Assembly (NCBI GenBank): GCA_009785505.1
Contig: WQWA01000017.1
Coordinates: forward strand, 1 to 40,641
Reading direction: 5' to 3'
DNA: 40,641 bases
Source of the DNA: Bacteroidales bacterium
GTDB taxonomy: Bacteria; Bacteroidota; Bacteroidia; Bacteroidales; P3
Each line of letters opens with the position of its first letter. Position 1 is the stretch's first letter. Below, in pieces: positions 8,301-21,027 of this stretch. A program made the position numbers and the translations under genes. The notes beneath the pieces are model-generated. The model had not been told where the DNA came from. It searched no databases and was given only the letters and a program-made list of their open reading frames with translations.

Positions 8301-8845
8301 CGCTGCTGGTCTTCCATGCCGTGATTTTGCATTTCCAAATAAAAATCCTCGCCGAAAATATCTACATATTCTTGTAGGGCTTTTTCCGCACGCTCATGCA
8401 TACCGGCATCAAGCAATCTCGGAATTTCGCCACCCAAACAAGCCGAAAGGCAGATCAAGCCCTCGCTGTATTTCTGCAAGATTTCCTTGTCAATCCGCGG
8501 TCGATAATAAAATCCTTCTAAGTGTCCCAACGAGCAAAGTCGACATAAATTTTGATAACCTTGTTGATTCTTTGCCAATAAAATGAGATGATGCGAGCCA
8601 CTTTCTTCGGCATCTTTTCGGTCGTGTCGACTTCCTTTTGCCACATAAACTTCGCATCCGATAATAGGTTTTATTCCGATTTTTTTGGCTTGCGAATGAA
8701 AATCAAACACGCCGAACATCGAGCCATGGTCGGTGATTGCAAGCGATTCCATGCCAAGTTCTTTGGCGCGTTTGAGTATTTTGGCAACATCGGCTTGTCC
8801 GTCAAGAATGGAATATTGGGTGTGGACGTGGAGGTGTGTAAACAT
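5345..8845 (-). CDS. dnaE: DNA polymerase III subunit alpha
   Basis: The product is the replicative polymerase catalytic subunit, 1166 residues, within the usual DnaE range. The N-terminal PHP domain starts with HLHVHTQYS (residues 4-12) and ITDHG (37-41). The polymerase core shows GPGRGSAAGS (353-362) and PDMDIDFDD, where Asp397 and Asp399 match two catalytic aspartates of E. coli DnaE. The C-terminal part includes the SGHPLDDY segment before the OB-fold. The start ATG at 8845 begins directly with the PHP motif. The gene lies downstream of frr on the same strand, with a palindromic repeat between them. Its stop overlaps that of the convergent lipoprotein gene by 4 bases. The gene looks intact. 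Confidence 0.98.
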   Translation of the reverse strand: MFTHLHVHTQYSILDGQADVAKILKRAKELGMESLAITDHGSMFGVFDFHSQAKKIGIKPIIGCEVYVAKGSRHDRKDAEESGSHHLILLAKNQQGYQNLCRLCSLGHLEGFYYRPRIDKEILQKYSEGLICLSACLGGEIPRLLDAGMHERAEKALQEYVDIFGEDFYLEMQNHGMEDQQRVNPMLVELSKKHNIKIIASNDVHFVNKTDFTAHQILVCLNTGKKLGEQRQMQYTGEEYLKSPEEMTVLFADYPKAISNTQDIVNKIENFEIKREVILPKFPLPEGFSTEMDYLRKLTIDGAKERWGNPIPEEILERLNFELDTIEKMGYPGYFLIVWDFIREAREMGVLVGPGRGSAAGSAIAYALKITNIDPIKYNLLFERFLNPDRISLPDMDIDFDDEGREKVIQYVVEKYGKERVAQVVTLGTMGAKNSIKDVARVLDLPLNESNRLSNLVPDRPGTTLEHAFKESADLAKEKESSNDTIRRTLQHAIELEGSIRNTGVHACGMIISPEDLMDVVPVSAAKGTDMPVVQFEGKLVEDAGLLKMDFLGLSTLNIIKNTLKNIKLRHNIDIDIEAIPFDDASTYELFARGETTSIFQFESDGMRKWLRQLKPTRFEDLIAMNALYRPGPMDYIPSFVRRKHGQESISYDLQGMDEFLEETYGVTVYQEQVMLLSQKLANFTKGDADTLRKAMGKKQKAVLEKMHPKFTEGCKDNGHDEKICQKIWKDWEAFAEYAFNKSHATCYAHIAYQSAYLKAHYPAEFMAASLTNDLNNVSKIGFLMDECKRMKIPLLSPDVNESQADFTVNAAGAIRFGLAAVKGVGEGAVETLIEERKENGAYTSVFDFAKRINLQKFNKRCFEGLAKAGAFDSFKNIHRAQFFFQNPDESLFLDSLVSFASKYQANKNSAQISLFGEEAGDIEVSDPQIPYCEPWPKIVELQNEKDVTGFFISGHPLDDYKFEQDMFANCTIPNLKTDLKPLQNKDLRFIAMITNAEHLISKKGTNYGRVTFQDFDDSVDITLFTQDYVNFRNDLIQHSFVFVEAKVDKRFIRYDERQRAEAEGRTIEDTFELKLKKISLRENLLDKNTKTLQLIANTDSITTSFTDILKTLATQYPGQSTLGLQIVDNENNCTLDMPSRTIRIQAKPFIEEIFEKCPQVKVKIN

Positions 8846-8853
8846 AAAGTGAC

Positions 8854-8940
8854 CGTCATTGCGGGCTTGACCTGCAATCCCCTTGCTATGGGATTGGCTT
8901 CGCCGAGCCCTTCGGGGTTCCCGCCTTCGCGGGAATGACG
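8854..8940. repeat. CGTCATTGCGGG palindromic repeat, intergenic copy
   Basis: The outer arms are CGTCATTGCGGG (8854-8865) and an imperfect partner ending GCGGGAATGACG (8929-8940). Internal hairpins include CCCGC-CTTC-GCGGG. It fills almost all of the spacer between frr and dnaE. The same family occurs inside valS (13137-13221) and after ligA (18677-18747). Confidence 0.8.
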
Positions 8941-8945
8941 TGGTG

Positions 8946-9512
8946 TTAAATGGTTAAAATATCCTTTTCCTTTATTGCAAAAACCTGATCAACATTCTCA
9001 ATAAACTTGTTCGTCAAATCCTGAATGTCCTTTTCCAAAAGTTTGTTTTCGTCTTCGGAAATGGTTTTGTCTTTTTCGAGTTTTTTGGCGGCTTCATTTC
9101 CATCACGACGAATGTTGCGAACAGCAATTTTTGCTTTTTCTGTTTCTTCTTTGGCTTTTTTTACCAATTCTTTACGGCGTTCTTCGGTCAATGGAGGAAC
9201 ACTGATACGAATAATTTCGCCCGTGTTTTGAGGTGTAAAACCTAAATTTGCAGCAAGAATCGCTTTTTCGATTTCTTTCAACATCGTTTTTTCCCAGGGT
9301 TGAATATTGATGGTTTTCGGATCAGGTGTGTTGATACTCGCCACCTGATCAATCGGCGTAGGAGAGCCGTAATAATCGACCATAAGTCCTTGCAGCATTT
9401 GCGGAGACGCTTTACCTGCACGGATTTTCGTCAATTCTTTTTCTAAGTGCTGAATCGCACCTTGCATTTGTTCTTTGTGCTTTTCGATGCACGCTTTGGA
9501 TTCAGGAGTCAT
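8946..9512 (-). CDS. frr: Ribosome recycling factor
   Basis: This protein splits post-termination ribosomes together with EF-G. It has 188 residues, close to the 185 typical of the family, with the diagnostic segment LTKIRAGKASP near residue 28 and the PPLTEERRKELVKKAKEETE segment in the helical domain. The start ATG at 9512 lies 17 bases after a TATCTTTG box. The dnaE gene follows on the same strand across a palindromic repeat, so the two may be co-transcribed. pyrH, the common neighbour of frr, is not nearby. Confidence 0.97.
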   Translation of the reverse strand: MTPESKACIEKHKEQMQGAIQHLEKELTKIRAGKASPQMLQGLMVDYYGSPTPIDQVASINTPDPKTINIQPWEKTMLKEIEKAILAANLGFTPQNTGEIIRISVPPLTEERRKELVKKAKEETEKAKIAVRNIRRDGNEAAKKLEKDKTISEDENKLLEKDIQDLTNKFIENVDQVFAIKEKDILTI

Positions 9513-9529
9513 AATCGTGAAATTTTTTA

Positions 9530-9537
9530 CAAAGATA
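9530..9537 (-). promoter_or_regulatory. -7 box TATCTTTG of frr
   Basis: The minus strand reads TATCTTTG, 17 bases upstream of the frr ATG. Confidence 0.7.
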
Positions 9538-9542
9538 CGAAA

Positions 9543-10295
9543 TTATTTTAGATATTTCAATCCGGCTCGAACGCAATAATTCAAAAAATAATACAAACTC
9601 TTGAAAATGCCGAATTTTTCAACATTTCGATAAATGTTCCACGTCCATTTTGCCGCTTGAGTCTTATTGTCGGATATGGAGTTTTTTCTGATACGATACA
9701 AGATTTCCACCGAGTTTGTGTTTTGTGCTATATAACCTTTTTTCAAAATTTCCAACCACAAAACAAAATCTTCATAATTGATGTTTTGCAAATAAATTTT
9801 TCCAACTTTTTTTGTGTCGTATAGTCCTGCCGAATTTCGAATACAGTTTTCTTTCAAAAGCCTCTTGTAAGTGGCTATTTTCGGTGCAATAACCACACGG
9901 TTTTTTCGTTTTCCGTCTTCATTTATTTTTTCATGATTGGAAAAAACTATAGCGGTTTTTTCGTCGGAAAAAAGTTTGATTTGTTCTTCTAATTTTGTCG
10001 GAAACCAAACATCATCGCTATCCAAAAAAGCAATAAATCGACCGTTTGCTTTTTCGATGGCAATATTTCTCGGAATAACCGGACTTCCCGTAGGAAAGTC
10101 CGGTTTAAAATATCGAATTCTATTATCTTTTTCGCAATATGAACGAATAATTTCTGCGGAATTATCGGTTGAACAATCATCAACAACAAACATTTCCCAG
10201 TTTTGATAAGATTGTGCCAACACGGATTCTATTGCCTCGCCGATGTATTTTTCATCGTTGTAGCAAGGTGTTACAATAGAAATTAAGTCGTTCAT
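9543..10295 (-). CDS. Family 2 glycosyltransferase
   Basis: The 250-residue cytoplasmic enzyme has a GT-A fold. It opens with ISIVTPCYNDEKYIGEAIES, the family's nucleotide-sugar binding start, followed by VVDDCSTDNS and the DSDD metal-binding motif near residue 93 (FLDSDDVWF). No transmembrane segment is apparent. The acceptor cannot be read from sequence; a role in surface polysaccharide or glycan synthesis is likely for the family. It is a single gene with its own TACCTTTG box, 16 bases before the ATG, and is not part of a visible polysaccharide locus. Confidence 0.9.
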   Translation of the reverse strand: MNDLISIVTPCYNDEKYIGEAIESVLAQSYQNWEMFVVDDCSTDNSAEIIRSYCEKDNRIRYFKPDFPTGSPVIPRNIAIEKANGRFIAFLDSDDVWFPTKLEEQIKLFSDEKTAIVFSNHEKINEDGKRKNRVVIAPKIATYKRLLKENCIRNSAGLYDTKKVGKIYLQNINYEDFVLWLEILKKGYIAQNTNSVEILYRIRKNSISDNKTQAAKWTWNIYRNVEKFGIFKSLYYFLNYCVRAGLKYLK

Positions 10296-10311
10296 TTAGA
10301 CACATTTTTTG

Positions 10312-10319
10312 CAAAGGTA
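10312..10319 (-). promoter_or_regulatory. -7 box TACCTTTG of the glycosyltransferase gene
   Basis: The minus strand reads TACCTTTG, 16 bases before the ATG at 10295. Confidence 0.65.
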
Positions 10320-10352
10320 CAATTTTTTTTGGAAAATTTCAGATTTTTTTCG

Positions 10353-10360
10353 TATCTTTG
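10353..10360 (+). promoter_or_regulatory. -7 box TATCTTTG of the lipoprotein/beta-barrel operon
   Basis: TATCTTTG lies 53 bases upstream of the ATG at 10414, in an A/T-rich divergent promoter region. Confidence 0.7.
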
Positions 10361-10413
10361 TACTTTTTTTGATAAAAAATAGAAACAAAAATATTTAACA
10401 AAAACAAAAAACA

Positions 10414-11478
10414 ATGAAAAAACTTATCAAGTTCGCCTTTTTAGGCGTTGCAATGCTCGGCGTTACACTTGCCGGATGTAGCAGAGAAGAGCAGTCGTCG
10501 CTCAACATTGACGACATCACGACATTCACAAGAATCGTGGGAACAGTTAATTACAGTGCCGGTCAAAACTTCCAAAACGGTCAGTTCATTGAATTAACCG
10601 GAACCCCTACGGGTAGAGTTGTTTTCGTAGAAGTACCTCACACTGCCTTAGGTGGCTCTACCGGAAGCAAAGTATTCACAACAACAGTAAGTGCTGATGG
10701 CACATTTGACATTGAGATTCCGCTTGTAACACCTACAGCTAACGTTTCTGTTTTTGCAGAGCCGTTTCAAGCAACATTTAGAGAGTTCGAGTCTGTAAGC
10801 AGTGCAGGAACTCCACAATTCAAGTCAACAAATGCTTTGTTTCATATGAGCTCACCACAGTCGGTGACTGTTCAACGTAATAATGCAAATGTAGCACATT
10901 TGGTTTATGGACACACCCTTCTTGAAAATGAGGACGTTATTAATTTCAACACAACCATTACATTGTCCGGAAGAATAGGTCAAGCCACCGCAAGAGACAC
11001 GACTGCGGCAGGTGCTTTTTACGCATTAAGATCAGGCTTGCTAACGCTATTAGAGATTAGCTATTTTGATGCTTCTGGCTACGTTACCACACGCACATTT
11101 GGAGCTGCCACGAACAGCGAAGGAGTTTATACGATTACTATCCCTGCATGGAGAGATGTCTCACACATAGGTGTAACAGTCAATGGTGTTCCTTTCGCAG
11201 GAAACTTCACACATTTCTATAGCGTACCTCGTGATGGCGAACCTAACGCTCAAGCCTCAATGTCTCTAACTGGCTATTTCTCTGCAACTACAACTTCTGC
11301 AGATATTCACAACATTCTTTTTGGCGGAGCTGTAAACCATCTTCCTGAAGCGTCTCCAGACGACAGCAGGCTTCGATACAATTTCACCCCAGCCCCTGAC
11401 GGACAAATACCTGCAGACAGAAATCAGTTTAATCCTTTGTGGTGGACTACAAGTACAGATTTTGTAGTAGTACAATAA
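10414..11478 (+). CDS. Surface or periplasmic lipoprotein of unknown function
   Basis: This 354-residue protein has a classic lipoprotein signal (Cys22 in LAGCS). After the Cys comes SREEQSS, and acidic residues soon follow. The mature part is Thr/Ser/Val-rich with repeated beta-strand patterns (RIVGTVNYSAGQNF, ITLSGRIGQATARD), suggesting two or three Ig-like or carboxypeptidase-regulatory-like modules at about residues 45-120, 185-270 and onward. No catalytic motif is visible. It sits 21 bases upstream of an outer-membrane barrel gene that appears to share its promoter, so the two products may act together in the outer membrane (inference). Confidence 0.8.
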   Translation: MKKLIKFAFLGVAMLGVTLAGCSREEQSSLNIDDITTFTRIVGTVNYSAGQNFQNGQFIELTGTPTGRVVFVEVPHTALGGSTGSKVFTTTVSADGTFDIEIPLVTPTANVSVFAEPFQATFREFESVSSAGTPQFKSTNALFHMSSPQSVTVQRNNANVAHLVYGHTLLENEDVINFNTTITLSGRIGQATARDTTAAGAFYALRSGLLTLLEISYFDASGYVTTRTFGAATNSEGVYTITIPAWRDVSHIGVTVNGVPFAGNFTHFYSVPRDGEPNAQASMSLTGYFSATTTSADIHNILFGGAVNHLPEASPDDSRLRYNFTPAPDGQIPADRNQFNPLWWTTSTDFVVVQ

Positions 11479-11499
11479 CCCCCTTAAATCACAATAGCT

Positions 11500-12372
11500 A
11501 TGAGAAAAATAATTTTAATCAGCATAGCGTGTCTTCTCAGTTTTAAGGGATTGCACGCTGAAGAAAACGTTCGGCGCTTTGCTCCCGAGCAAGGTCAGTT
11601 TTCTATTGGCTTTGATGTGACTCCAATTTTCAATTTTGCAGGCAACATCTTTAACAACACAGTTAACAATACATTGGATCCGCTTTCAGGAACTCCGGTG
11701 TGGGACAATAGCAGAGCTGTACTTTTGCCATCTGCTTCTATTATGGGAAAATATATGTTTACCAACAATATCGCATTTACTGCTAATATTGGTTTGATTG
11801 GGCATAATGTGGCTACAAGAATGTATGTCCGAGATGACAGGGCAGACTTGTTAGATCCATTCAACGAGAATAGACTTATTGATGTTCGACGCGTAAGACA
11901 AAACGGTTTTAGCATGTTGCTTGGAGCCGAATACCGCATTGGTGAAGGACGCATTCAAGGTATTTTTGGTGGAGGTTTTATGTTTGCTTCCGTAAGAAAT
12001 CGCACTGCTTTTGAGTGGGCAAACCAAATGACAGAAATTAACCAAAACCCGACAACCTCCAGCTTCCCGGGAGCATTTACAGGCGGTCATCGTACGTTGG
12101 AAACATTTTCAGGTAATCCAACCATTTGGTGGGGACTTGCTACACACGCAGGAGTAGAGTATTTTATTGCACCAAGAGTATCTCTCGGAGCAACTGTAAA
12201 TCTTTATCTTCTTCGTGAAAGAGGTGCTCAAACCTATACAAAAACCGAGCGCTTCGTTGAAGCTACTAACCGTGTTGAAACATGGACAACTTTGAACTCG
12301 CCGGGCGATAGAGCGACTCGTTGGGGTACTGAAAACCTTGGAGGATCATTGTTTATTTCGTTCTGGTTCTAA
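11500..12372 (+). CDS. Outer-membrane beta-barrel protein
   Basis: The 290-residue protein has a cleavable signal peptide (MRKIILISIACLLSFKGLHA) and amphipathic beta strands throughout, for example GQFSIGFDVTPIFNF and KYMFTNNIAFTANIGLIG. It ends SLFISFWF; a terminal Phe is the usual recognition signal for the BAM machinery. The size fits an 8- to 10-strand barrel of the OmpA/OprF-like or porin-like group. No OmpA peptidoglycan-binding domain follows. It is the second gene of a two-gene operon with the lipoprotein upstream and is followed by a hairpin terminator. Confidence 0.85.
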   Translation: MRKIILISIACLLSFKGLHAEENVRRFAPEQGQFSIGFDVTPIFNFAGNIFNNTVNNTLDPLSGTPVWDNSRAVLLPSASIMGKYMFTNNIAFTANIGLIGHNVATRMYVRDDRADLLDPFNENRLIDVRRVRQNGFSMLLGAEYRIGEGRIQGIFGGGFMFASVRNRTAFEWANQMTEINQNPTTSSFPGAFTGGHRTLETFSGNPTIWWGLATHAGVEYFIAPRVSLGATVNLYLLRERGAQTYTKTERFVEATNRVETWTTLNSPGDRATRWGTENLGGSLFISFWF

Positions 12373-12400
12373 GAATTTTTAACAATCTAATCAAAAAAAA

Positions 12401-12426
12401 ACGAGGTGCTTGCATCTCGTTTTTTT
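12401..12426 (+). terminator. Rho-independent terminator after the beta-barrel gene
   Basis: The hairpin ACGAGGTG-CTTG-CATCTCGT has an 8-bp stem with one G-T pair and is followed by T6, preceded by an A-tract. Confidence 0.85.
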
Positions 12427-12477
12427 GTAAAAAAAGGAAAAAACAACAGTTTTATGGACAAATTCCAAAAAAATTCG

Positions 12478-12485
12478 TATCTTTG
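12478..12485 (+). promoter_or_regulatory. -7 box TATCTTTG of the valS operon
   Basis: TATCTTTG lies 18 bases before the valS ATG at 12504. Confidence 0.7.
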
Positions 12486-12503
12486 TAGGTTAAAAGTATT
12501 TTT

Positions 12504-15221
12504 ATGAAAAACGAAGACATCGCTTTAAAATACAGTCCGCAGGACATCGAAGATAAATGGTACAAGCATTGGTTGGATAAAAATTATTTTCACTCCGAGC
12601 CCGATGACCGAGAACCATATTGCATTGTGATTCCTCCACCAAACGTTACGGGTGTGCTTCACATGGGACACATGCTCAACAATACCATTCAAGATGTTTT
12701 GGTGCGTCGTGCACGAATGCAAGGCAAAAATGCCTGCTGGGTTCCGGGAACAGACCATGCCTCAATCGCTACCGAAGCCAAGGTTGTAGCAAAGTTAAAA
12801 GAAGAGGGCATTGATAAAAAAGACTTAGCCCGTGACGAATTTTTGAAGCACGCTTGGGAATGGAAAGAAAAGCACGGTGGGATTATTTTGGAGCAACTCA
12901 AAAAATTAGGCGCTTCGTGCGATTGGGAACGCACCATGTTCACGATGGACGAAGATTTGTACGAATCTGTGATTGATGTGTTTATCGATCTTTACGAAAA
13001 AGGACTGATTTATCGCGGTGTCCGAATGGTGAATTGGGATCCGAGTGCACTGACAGCCGTTTCCGACGAAGAGGTTATTCACAAAGAAATTCAAAGCAAA
13101 CTTTATCACATCAAATATCCGATAGTTGATAACACCCGTCATTGCGGGCTTGACCCGCAACCCCCTCATTCAGTGGATTCCGGCTTTCGCCGGAATGACG
13201 GCACTGTTGTTTGCAATGACGAATACATAACTATCGCAACCACACGCCCGGAAACGATTTTAGGCGATACCGCTGTGTGTTGTCATCCCGAAGATGAGCG
13301 GTTTTTGCATCTCAAAGGAAAGTCCGTGCTTATCCCGCTTGTCAATCGCGAAATTCCAATTATTTTTGACGAATATGTGGATCGTGAATTTGGTACCGGT
13401 TGCTTGAAAATCACACCGGCACACGATGTTAACGATTATCATATCGGCATCAAACACAAATTGCCGAGCATCGATATTTTCAACGATAACGGAACGATTC
13501 ATGAAAAAATCGGCTTGTATGCCGGAAAAGATCGTTTTGTTGTTCGTAAAGAAATCGCCAAAGACCTTGAAAATGCAGGCTTTTTAGCAAAAATCGAAGA
13601 TTACGTCAACAAAGTTGGTTTTTCCGAGCGCACCGATGCAGTAATCGAACCAAAACTTTCGTTGCAATGGTTTTTGAAAATGGAAAATCTCGCCAAACCA
13701 GCGTTAGACGTGGTTATGGACGACACCATACAATTTCATCCGACCAAATTCAAAAACACCTATCGCCATTGGATGGAAAACGTAAAAGATTGGTGTATTT
13801 CCCGCCAATTATGGTGGGGACAGCGAATTCCGGCATTTTATGCACCAAATGGTGATTTTGTGGTCGCCAAAACCAAAGAGGAAGCCCTTGCGAAAATGAA
13901 TAGTATGGGCTATTGTAAAAACCCTCTACAAATCAACGATCTCAAACAAGACGAAGACGTTTTAGATACCTGGTTTTCGTCTTGGCTCTGGCCGATTTCC
14001 GTTTTTGACGGCATCCGAAATCCCAACAACGAAAACATCAGATATTACTATCCAACGAACGACTTGGTAACTGCTCCTGAAATTTTGTTTTTCTGGGTGG
14101 CTCGAATGATTGTCGCAGGTTTGGAGTATCAAAAAGAAATTCCGTTCAAAAATGTGTATTTGACAGGCATTGTCCGGGATAAAATCGGACGAAAAATGTC
14201 GAAATCTTTAGGGAATTCGCCTGATCCGTTGGATTTAATTAAAATTTACGGTGCAGACGGTGTGCGTGTCGGCATGCTCCTCACCTCCCCTGCCGGAAAC
14301 GATTTGCCGTTTGACAAATCACTTTGCGAACAAGGCAGAAACTTTTGCAACAAAATTTGGAATGCGATGCGTTTGGTGAACGGCTGGGAAGTTTCTCAAA
14401 CTATCGAACAGCCCGAATATGCTAAAGTTTCCATTGATTGGTTTGATGCAAAATTGAATGAACAAATCACCATTATTGAAGATCATTTTGCAAAATATCG
14501 TTTGAGTGATGCACTCATGACAACCTACAAATTGGTTTGGGACGATTTTTGTTCGTGGTATTTGGAAATGATTAAGCCTGCGTATTTACAGCCGATTGAT
14601 GCAATCACTCATCAAAAAACTATTGAATTTTTTGACAAATTAGCACAACTTTTGCACCCGTTTATGCCGTTTATCACGGAAGAAATTTGGCATATTTTGG
14701 GTGAGAAAAAAGAAGATATTATTATCTCAAATATGCCGAAGTCAGTGAGTTTTGATAAGTCTTTGATTGATAAATTCGATATTGCACAACACGTCATTAC
14801 GGAAATTCGAACCATTCGCAAAGAAAAAAACATTCCACAAAAAGAAGCGATAATCCTGTTTGTAAAGAAAAACAACGAACAGCCCGAAACCCTTTTTGAC
14901 AGTGTGGTTCAAAAAATTTGCAATCTCGAAAAAATCGAATACATTTCCCAAAAATTAGAAAACGCATCAACATTTATCGTCAAATCAACGGAATTTTTTA
15001 TTCCGCTTGGCGATAAAATTGATAAGGACGTAGAAAAAACCAAACTTTTGGCAGACCTCAAACAAGCCGAAAACCTACTTCGTTCCACGCAAGCCAAGCT
15101 TTCGAATGAGCGTTTTGTGAGTAGCGCATCCGAGCAAGTTATCGCCATGGAACGCAAAAAACAAAGCGACGCCCAACAAAAAATAGATGTGATTACCAAA
15201 CAACTCGAACAACTGAACTAA
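12504..15221 (+). CDS. valS: Valyl-tRNA synthetase with an in-frame repeat insertion
   Basis: The product charges tRNA-Val and hydrolyses mischarged Thr-tRNA. It has 905 residues. The class I signature [14 protein letters not shown] contains HMGH at 53-56 and the KMSKS loop is intact at 564-568. The editing-domain motif [11 protein letters not shown] follows the insertion. The C-terminal coiled-coil arm (about 835-905) is present. Between IKYPI and [12 protein letters not shown], where the family normally has a short loop, about 22 residues (212-233) are encoded by a palindromic repeat, with the frame preserved. The site is at the edge of the editing domain, away from both catalytic motifs, so activity is likely retained (inference). 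It is the first gene of valS-lptF/G-ligA. Confidence 0.97.
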   Translation: MKNEDIALKYSPQDIEDKWYKHWLDKNYFHSEPDDREPYCIVIPPPNVTGVLHMGHMLNNTIQDVLVRRARMQGKNACWVPGTDHASIATEAKVVAKLKEEGIDKKDLARDEFLKHAWEWKEKHGGIILEQLKKLGASCDWERTMFTMDEDLYESVIDVFIDLYEKGLIYRGVRMVNWDPSALTAVSDEEVIHKEIQSKLYHIKYPIVDNTRHCGLDPQPPHSVDSGFRRNDGTVVCNDEYITIATTRPETILGDTAVCCHPEDERFLHLKGKSVLIPLVNREIPIIFDEYVDREFGTGCLKITPAHDVNDYHIGIKHKLPSIDIFNDNGTIHEKIGLYAGKDRFVVRKEIAKDLENAGFLAKIEDYVNKVGFSERTDAVIEPKLSLQWFLKMENLAKPALDVVMDDTIQFHPTKFKNTYRHWMENVKDWCISRQLWWGQRIPAFYAPNGDFVVAKTKEEALAKMNSMGYCKNPLQINDLKQDEDVLDTWFSSWLWPISVFDGIRNPNNENIRYYYPTNDLVTAPEILFFWVARMIVAGLEYQKEIPFKNVYLTGIVRDKIGRKMSKSLGNSPDPLDLIKIYGADGVRVGMLLTSPAGNDLPFDKSLCEQGRNFCNKIWNAMRLVNGWEVSQTIEQPEYAKVSIDWFDAKLNEQITIIEDHFAKYRLSDALMTTYKLVWDDFCSWYLEMIKPAYLQPIDAITHQKTIEFFDKLAQLLHPFMPFITEEIWHILGEKKEDIIISNMPKSVSFDKSLIDKFDIAQHVITEIRTIRKEKNIPQKEAIILFVKKNNEQPETLFDSVVQKICNLEKIEYISQKLENASTFIVKSTEFFIPLGDKIDKDVEKTKLLADLKQAENLLRSTQAKLSNERFVSSASEQVIAMERKKQSDAQQKIDVITKQLEQLN
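13137..13221 (+). repeat. CGTCATTGCGGG palindromic repeat inside valS
   Basis: The ends CGTCATTGC (13137-13145) and GCAATGACG (13213-13221) are perfect inverted copies. Inside are hairpins GCGGG-CTTGA-CCCGC and TTCCGGC-TTTC-GCCGGAA. It is read in frame as part of valS. Confidence 0.85.
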
Positions 15222-15224
15222 ATC

Positions 15225-18675
<3,451 letters not shown>

Positions 18676-18676
18676 T

Positions 18677-18747
18677 CGTCATTGCGAACTGGAAAGCAGT
18701 GAAGTAATCCAGAGGTAATAGGTTGCTTCGCTACGCTCGCAATGACG
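18677..18747. repeat. CGTCATTGCGA palindromic repeat between ligA and the NlpC/P60 gene
   Basis: The perfect 11-base arms CGTCATTGCGA (18677-18687) and TCGCAATGACG (18737-18747) enclose 49 bases. It starts one base after the ligA stop and sits between convergent genes, so it might double as a transcription terminator (inference). Confidence 0.8.
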
Positions 18748-18755
18748 GCACAAAC

Positions 18756-19535
18756 TTAAGCCAATCTCTTGATTATTCGCAATTTATGCGTGTAAGTCCC
18801 TAAATCTTCGTTAAAAATGCCTTGGTGATCAATTTTATCCATGCGGACTTCACCGCATGCGTGAATAATTTGATTATTTCCAACCAATATCCCAACATGT
18901 ATAATTTGTCCCTCGGCGTTGTCGAAAAACAGCAAATCTCCGGGCTTTGCTTCTGTGATAAGATTCACAACTTGTCCGTTTTCTGCTTGTTGTGCAGCGT
19001 CTCGAGGCAGTGAATATCCACACATTCGAAATACATTTTGTACTAATCCCGAACAGTCAATTCCAAACGGCGAACGTCCGCCCCAAAGATAGGGCGATTT
19101 CATATATTTCAGAGCCCAAAAACTAATTCTTTCGGGCGTTTGTCGGGAACATTGGTAGTCTTCGGCACCTTCAAATGTCCAAATTTCATTTTCAATTTGA
19201 AATTTTCCATTCTCGAAAAGAGGGAGTGAACTGCCCAAAAGCACAGGAATTTCGCCGGTTTCCGAGTGAACGAATGCAACCGGAGCATTCACATACGTTT
19301 TTACAGATTGATTGACGATTTGATTATACGTTTTTTCGTCAATCAAACGTAATTGTTTTTTGTCCACCCAACCTTCGTAATTGTCAAATTGTACACGAAT
19401 TTTGTACCAATCTTGATACTGATCTTCTATCAAACACAACTCCCCAAACAGCAACTGCGACACTATTTCCGAACGATGTGATGCCGTTTCCCGAATAGGA
19501 ATAGAACTTAATAAGCAAATAGCGTAGTTCGTCAT
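18756..19535 (-). CDS. NlpC/P60 cell-wall peptidase with SH3-like domains
   Basis: The 259-residue protein resembles the YkfC-type gamma-D-glutamyl-diamino acid endopeptidases. Residues 3-65 form an SH3b-like domain (RETASHRSEIVSQLLFGE) and a second is likely at 80-125. The NlpC/P60 domain has catalytic Cys161 in GIDCSGL, His213 in IIHVGI and His225 in IIHACG. There is no signal peptide, as in cytoplasmic murein-peptide recycling members, so a recycling role is more likely than wall remodelling outside the membrane (inference). It converges with ligA and lies downstream of tonB, separated by a terminator. Confidence 0.88.
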   Translation of the reverse strand: MTNYAICLLSSIPIRETASHRSEIVSQLLFGELCLIEDQYQDWYKIRVQFDNYEGWVDKKQLRLIDEKTYNQIVNQSVKTYVNAPVAFVHSETGEIPVLLGSSLPLFENGKFQIENEIWTFEGAEDYQCSRQTPERISFWALKYMKSPYLWGGRSPFGIDCSGLVQNVFRMCGYSLPRDAAQQAENGQVVNLITEAKPGDLLFFDNAEGQIIHVGILVGNNQIIHACGEVRMDKIDHQGIFNEDLGTYTHKLRIIKRLA

Positions 19536-19540
19536 TTTTT

Positions 19541-19578
19541 AGAAAAAAACTTCGCCAAATTTATTTTTGACGAAGTTT
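19541..19578 (-). terminator. Terminator after tonB
   Basis: AAACTTCG (19547-19554) and CGAAGTTT (19571-19578) form an 8-bp stem. Read on the minus strand, it runs straight into a T-tract. Confidence 0.8.
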
Positions 19579-19597
19579 ATTACATTATCTTTTTACC

Positions 19598-20278
<681 letters not shown>

Positions 20279-20331
20279 GACATTCTTATTTTTTGACAAT
20301 TATTTTAGCGAAAACACTAGGTTCTGCGGTC

Positions 20332-20339
20332 CAAAGTTA
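20332..20339 (-). promoter_or_regulatory. -7 box TAACTTTG of tonB
   Basis: The minus strand reads TAACTTTG, 53 bases before the tonB ATG. Confidence 0.6.
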
Positions 20340-20412
20340 CAACTTTTTTTTGAAATGAACAAGTTTTTTTTGCAAATTTTTTTTATTGTTAGTTTATTTT
20401 GCTCATTTTCAG

Positions 20413-21021
20413 CTACAAACAAGATTGTATATATTCTCCCAAAATGTCGATTGCCACTTGATTTTGCCCGCCCTCCGGAATAATAATATTGGCAAAGCGT
20501 TTGCTGGGTTCTATGAATTGTGCATGCATGAGTTTAACTTTTTTCTCGTAATGTTCCATTGCCTCCGGAAAAGTTCGTCCGCGCTCTTGTGTGTCGCGAC
20601 GCATAATCCGCATCACACGATCGTCGGCTTCTGCGTCTACAAACACTTTTATATCTAAGCGTTTCAGGATTTCGGGTTGTGTGAAAATCAAAATACCTTC
20701 AACGATAATTACTTTTTGCGGACTAATCGTTGTGGTTTCTTTCAAACGACTTGTTGTGATGTATTCATAGTGCGGCATTTCGATAGATTTTCCGGCTCTG
20801 AGTTCATCCAAATGTTTTACTAGCAAATCAAATTCAATAGCATCCGGATGATCGAAATTGTGCTGTTTGATTTGTTCCGGAGTGAAGTATCCCGTGTCTT
20901 TGTAATAAGCGTCTTGCGACACGATGGCTACGCTTCCTTTCGGGAATAGGTTTTCTGTGATTTTTTTTACGACGGTGGTTTTTCCTGATCCTGATCCGCC
21001 GGCAATTCCGATGATGATCAT
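20413..21021 (-). CDS. udk: Uridine kinase
   Basis: The cytosolic enzyme phosphorylates uridine and cytidine in pyrimidine salvage. It has 202 residues, near the usual 205-215. The P-loop GIAGGSGSGKTT is at residues 5-16. Family segments FDHPDAIEFDLL and PHYEYITTSRL follow, then IIVEGIL and RIMRRDTQERGR. It is the last gene of panD-flippase-lpxH-udk and starts 6 bases after the lpxH stop. Confidence 0.96.
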   Translation of the reverse strand: MIIIGIAGGSGSGKTTVVKKITENLFPKGSVAIVSQDAYYKDTGYFTPEQIKQHNFDHPDAIEFDLLVKHLDELRAGKSIEMPHYEYITTSRLKETTTISPQKVIIVEGILIFTQPEILKRLDIKVFVDAEADDRVMRIMRRDTQERGRTFPEAMEHYEKKVKLMHAQFIEPSKRFANIIIPEGGQNQVAIDILGEYIQSCL

Positions 21022-21027
21022 GTTAGT

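Noticed and set aside
5349-8938. Many plus-strand reading frames opposite dnaE
   Set aside because: They are shadows of a clearly intact dnaE, with no promoters or ribosome binding sites of their own.
13137-13221. Sequencing or assembly error in valS
   Set aside because: The frame is preserved on both sides and related units occur elsewhere in the window, so a true insertion is the simpler reading.
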